Shown here: positions 5,682 through 7,612 of the stretch, in pieces | How positions within the stretch are numbered: position 1 is the first letter of the stretch | Layout of the letters: each line of letters starts with the position of its first letter | NCBI GenBank assembly: GCA_002440805.1 | Contig: DJVD01000298.1 | Coordinates: forward strand, 305 to 7,916 | Direction of reading: 5' to 3' | Source of the DNA: Chloroflexi bacterium UBA6265 | Lineage (GTDB): Bacteria; Chloroflexota; Chloroflexia; Thermomicrobiales; UBA6265 | Length of the DNA: 7,612 nt | The notes under the pieces: model-generated | The model's database searches: none | The model's input: only the letters and a program-made list of their open reading frames with translations | Told to the model about the DNA's origin: nothing | Program-made: the position numbers and the translations under genes

Positions 5682-6307
5682 AGCTCATCTGCTCCAGGGT
5701 CAACGTAACTGCCAGGTTGTTGCTGCTCATAAGCGCTTTCCACCACGATAACACCCGCTGCACGGAGTTGGTTATCGGCTGAATCGCCATGATGAATCGC
5801 CGCCGTGAGATTCCTGATAACGCGAGTGGCCATGCCACATCGGACCGCATCGATGGCTGTCGCCTTCACACAGTAATCGAAAGCCAAACCCACCACGTCG
5901 ACGTCGGTGATGCCGGCATCGTGCAGGGCATTGCAGAGCGTCTCGCCATCGGCAGTGGTGCCCTCGAACCCGGAATAGGCAGGCACGCCCTGGCCCTTCC
6001 GCACTTCCAGGTGCGGGTAGCCAGCGGTGCGACGCCACAGATCGGCGTGGAACTCCGCGCCCACCGTGCCGGCCACGCAATGCGGCGGCCAGGAATCGAC
6101 GTAATCAGGCGCATCCGAAAAATGGCCGGCATTCTCGCCCGCCGGATCATGCCAGTCCCGCGTCGCGACAACAAGGTGGTAGTCGTCGCCATGTTCCTGG
6201 AGGTAGGCGGATATCTCCCTGGCTACGGCATTACCACCCGGCACCGCCAGTGCACCACCTTCGCAGAAATCGATCTGCACATCGACAACAATCAGTGCCC
6301 TTGGCAT
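5678..6307 (-). CDS. pncA: Nicotinamidase, isochorismatase-like hydrolase
   Basis: Hydrolyses nicotinamide to nicotinate and ammonia in NAD salvage (cytosolic). The 209 residues have the usual PncA length. The catalytic triad is visible: Asp9 in VVDVQIDF, Lys104 in VRKGQ, and Cys146 in FDYCVKAT. The metal ligands are Asp51 and His53 in TRDWHDP, His62 in GHFS, and His76 in SWPPHCV. SWPPHCVAGTVGAEFH and YSGFEG are specific to nicotinamidases within the isochorismatase family. The usual VDxQNDF reads VDVQIDF, with Ile12 instead of Asn, a mild substitution. ATG 6307 has AAAGGAA 5 bases upstream. The gene follows sucD on the same strand after a 96-bp gap that contains two hairpins, so it may have its own promoter, though no good one was seen. 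It overlaps the PH-domain gene by 4 bp. Confidence 0.95.
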   Translation of the reverse strand: MPRALIVVDVQIDFCEGGALAVPGGNAVAREISAYLQEHGDDYHLVVATRDWHDPAGENAGHFSDAPDYVDSWPPHCVAGTVGAEFHADLWRRTAGYPHLEVRKGQGVPAYSGFEGTTADGETLCNALHDAGITDVDVVGLAFDYCVKATAIDAVRCGMATRVIRNLTAAIHHGDSADNQLRAAGVIVVESAYEQQQPGSYVDPGADEL

Positions 6308-6331
6308 TGCGGTTCCTTTCGCAAACCTTAT

Positions 6332-6348
6332 CCCGCCGGCCCGGCGGG
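6332..6348. repeat. GC-only hairpin just upstream of pncA
   Basis: CCCGCCG (6332-6338) and CGGCGGG (6342-6348) form a 7-bp all-GC stem with a 3-base loop, ending 24 bases before the pncA start codon. No T-run follows on the minus strand, where the next bases are ATAAGG. It could be a second stop element for sucCD, a transcript-stabilising hairpin, or a 5' leader structure of pncA. Confidence 0.45.
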
Positions 6349-6361
6349 GCCATTAACAGGA

Positions 6362-6388
6362 GAGGCCGACCCCAACAGGATCGACCTC
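6362..6388 (-). terminator. Probable terminator after sucD
   Basis: On the minus-strand transcript GAGGUCGAUCC (6388-6378) pairs with GGGUCGGCCUC (6372-6362) over 11 bp with a 5-base loop, UGUUG, starting 15 bases after the sucD stop. Two pairs are G-U, so the stem is intact only in minus-strand RNA; the plus strand has A-C mismatches there. The following bases, UCCUGUUAAU, are only moderately U-rich, so termination may be partial and allow read-through into pncA. Confidence 0.65.
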
Positions 6389-6403
6389 ACCACGCAAACC
6401 TGC

Positions 6404-7276
6404 CTAGGCGTTCAACTTGGCCTTCAGCAGTTCCGGAATCTCGCTCATGCGCTCGGCAACGGAAACGCCGGCTGCCTCAAGCGCCTCGATCTTCCCGGCT
6501 GCTGTGCCCGATCCGCCCGAAATAATCGCTCCAGCATGGCCCATGCGCTTGCCCGGAGGCGCTGTGCGCCCGGCAATGAACCCGGCCATTGGCTTGGTGA
6601 CGTGAGATTTGATGAACTCGGCAGCAACTTCTTCATCGTCGCCACCGATTTCGCCGATCATGACAATCGCTTCGGTGCCAGGATCGTTTTGGAACATCTC
6701 CAGCACATCGATAAAGGCGGTGCCGATGATCGGGTCGCCACCAATACCAACCACGGAGCTCTGGCCAAGCCCTGCCTTGGTGAGGGCATCCACTACTTCA
6801 TAGGTGAGCGTACCGGATCGGCTCACCACGCCAACGGTGCCTGGTGCGTGAATGAACCCCGGCATGATGCCGATTTTGCCCTTGCCTGGCGTGGTCACGC
6901 CCGGGCAGTTGGGGCCAATCAGCACCGCACCCTTCGCCTTCACGTGGTGATACACGGCGACCATGTCGTTCACGGGAACGCCTTCGGTGATGCAGACAAT
7001 CAGCTTGATGCCGTTATCGACAGCTTCATAGATCGCATCGACCGAGAACTTCGCCGGCACGTAGATGACACTGGCATTGGCTCCGGTGGCCTCGACAGCC
7101 TCCTGCACGGTGTTGAATACAGGCACGCCATGTACTTCCTGGCCGGCCTTGCCCGGTGTGACCCCGGCGACCACGTTGGTGCCGTATTCCAGCATCTGCT
7201 CGGTGTGGAACGTGCCTTCGCGACCGGTAATGCCCTGCACCAGCAACCTGGTATTTTCATCGACAAGAATGCTCAC
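6404..7276 (-). CDS. sucD: Succinyl-CoA ligase (ADP/GDP-forming) subunit alpha
   Basis: Alpha subunit of succinyl-CoA synthetase in the TCA cycle, which interconverts succinyl-CoA and succinate with substrate-level phosphorylation. The 290 residues are the normal length. The N-terminal CoA-binding domain shows [19 protein letters not shown] and [20 protein letters not shown] (120-131), [12 protein letters not shown] and [10 protein letters not shown] follow. The ligase domain contains GEIGGDDEE, and [11 protein letters not shown] holds the active-site His247 that becomes phosphorylated. The start is GTG 7276, supported by GGGGAG 6 bases upstream. It lies 45 bp behind sucC on the same strand, the standard sucC-sucD operon order. 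A hairpin terminator follows the TAG stop. Confidence 0.98.
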   Translation of the reverse strand: MSILVDENTRLLVQGITGREGTFHTEQMLEYGTNVVAGVTPGKAGQEVHGVPVFNTVQEAVEATGANASVIYVPAKFSVDAIYEAVDNGIKLIVCITEGVPVNDMVAVYHHVKAKGAVLIGPNCPGVTTPGKGKIGIMPGFIHAPGTVGVVSRSGTLTYEVVDALTKAGLGQSSVVGIGGDPIIGTAFIDVLEMFQNDPGTEAIVMIGEIGGDDEEVAAEFIKSHVTKPMAGFIAGRTAPPGKRMGHAGAIISGGSGTAAGKIEALEAAGVSVAERMSEIPELLKAKLNA

Positions 7277-7321
7277 AGTGAACTCCCCGAGTGGTGTACG
7301 AATCGAACGTGAGTGCGAGTA

Positions 7322-7612
7322 TCAGGCGTTGGCAGCGGCGACAACTGCCGCGGCGGCTTCATCCATGCTGTCGCCAGCGATGATGCCCTCCTCGGCCAGC
7401 AGCTGCTTGCCTTCCTCTGCATTGGTTCCGCTCAGGCGAACCACCAGCGGCACGGTGACCTGCACGTTCTTCAGCGCCGCCAGGATGCCGCGGGCAACAA
7501 CGTCGCCGCGGGTGATGCCACCGAAAATGTTGATCAGGATGGCTTTCACATTGGGATCGGCCAGTACAAGGTTGAAGGCCTTCGTGACCTGCTCCTCGTT
7601 GGCTCCACCGCC
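7322..7612 (-). CDS. sucC: Succinyl-CoA ligase subunit beta, C-terminal 96 residues only
   Basis: Beta subunit, which carries the ATP-grasp nucleotide site and pairs with SucD. Only the C-terminal end lies in the window; the frame stays open to the right edge, so the true start is outside. Visible landmarks are [19 protein letters not shown] at the edge, [13 protein letters not shown], which is the phosphohistidine-facing loop (many homologues have FGGIxRCD, here Gly replaces Cys), and [18 protein letters not shown] near the end. An alanine-rich tail ([11 protein letters not shown]) precedes the TGA stop. An internal GTG at 7549 is not a start, because conserved sequence continues upstream of it. 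Promoter and regulation are not visible. Confidence 0.96.
   Translation of the reverse strand, partial: GGGANEEQVTKAFNLVLADPNVKAILINIFGGITRGDVVARGILAALKNVQVTVPLVVRLSGTNAEEGKQLLAEEGIIAGDSMDEAAAAVVAAANA

Noticed and set aside
5584..5850. A short minus-strand frame spanning the pncA/PH-domain junction
   Set aside because: It is out of frame with both real genes and covers their coding sequence; no motif or ribosome-binding site supports it.
5789..7312. A 507-codon open frame on the plus strand across pncA and sucD
   Set aside because: It is antisense to two clearly recognised genes, its translation is rich in His, Arg and Asp with no family motif, and it arises from codon bias on the opposite strand.

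Overview
The window looks like ordinary chromosomal DNA from a GC-rich bacterium, most likely a member of the Chloroflexota related to Thermomicrobiales. This placement is an inference. It rests on a DUF2851 protein, an IscU/SufU-type scaffold directly behind a mycobacterial CysA2-like sulfurtransferase, a succinyl-CoA ligase beta subunit with the variant FGGITRGD, and frequent GTG starts with strong GGGGAG ribosome-binding sites. No tRNA, rRNA, CRISPR array, insertion sequence, phage gene or secretion gene was seen. Base composition looks uniform, with no obvious sign of recent transfer.

Layout. Bases 1-840 (+) hold the 3' part of miaA, the tRNA dimethylallyltransferase. A two-domain rhodanese sulfurtransferase follows (950-1843, +), and an IscU/SufU-type Fe-S scaffold overlaps or abuts it (to 2279, +). 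The pair ends at a 15-bp perfect hairpin terminator (2301-2347). A probable extended -10 promoter (2360-2368) then drives a DUF2851 protein of unknown function (2418-3779, +). That gene meets an atypical short-chain dehydrogenase (3776-4552, -) tail to tail, with a 4-bp overlap of the stop codons. The SDR gene is divergent from a GNAT acetyltransferase (4631-5233, +). The GNAT gene converges on a minus-strand block. Read in its own direction, that block is sucC (partial, from the right edge), sucD, a hairpin terminator, a nicotinamidase (pncA), and a small soluble bacterial PH-domain protein overlapping pncA by 4 bp.

How the genes work together. The sulfurtransferase and scaffold form a small sulfur/Fe-S unit, with no cysteine desulfurase visible in the window. 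SucC and SucD are the two subunits of succinyl-CoA ligase in the TCA cycle. PncA feeds NAD salvage and is probably translated together with the PH-domain protein. MiaA modifies A37 of tRNAs reading UNN codons. The SDR and GNAT genes are stand-alone enzymes of unknown substrate.

I found no clearly new multi-gene system. The points most worth checking are the DUF2851 protein, the start codon and architecture of the scaffold gene, the unusual SDR active-site spacing, the pncA/PH-domain coupling, and several well-formed hairpins at gene ends.
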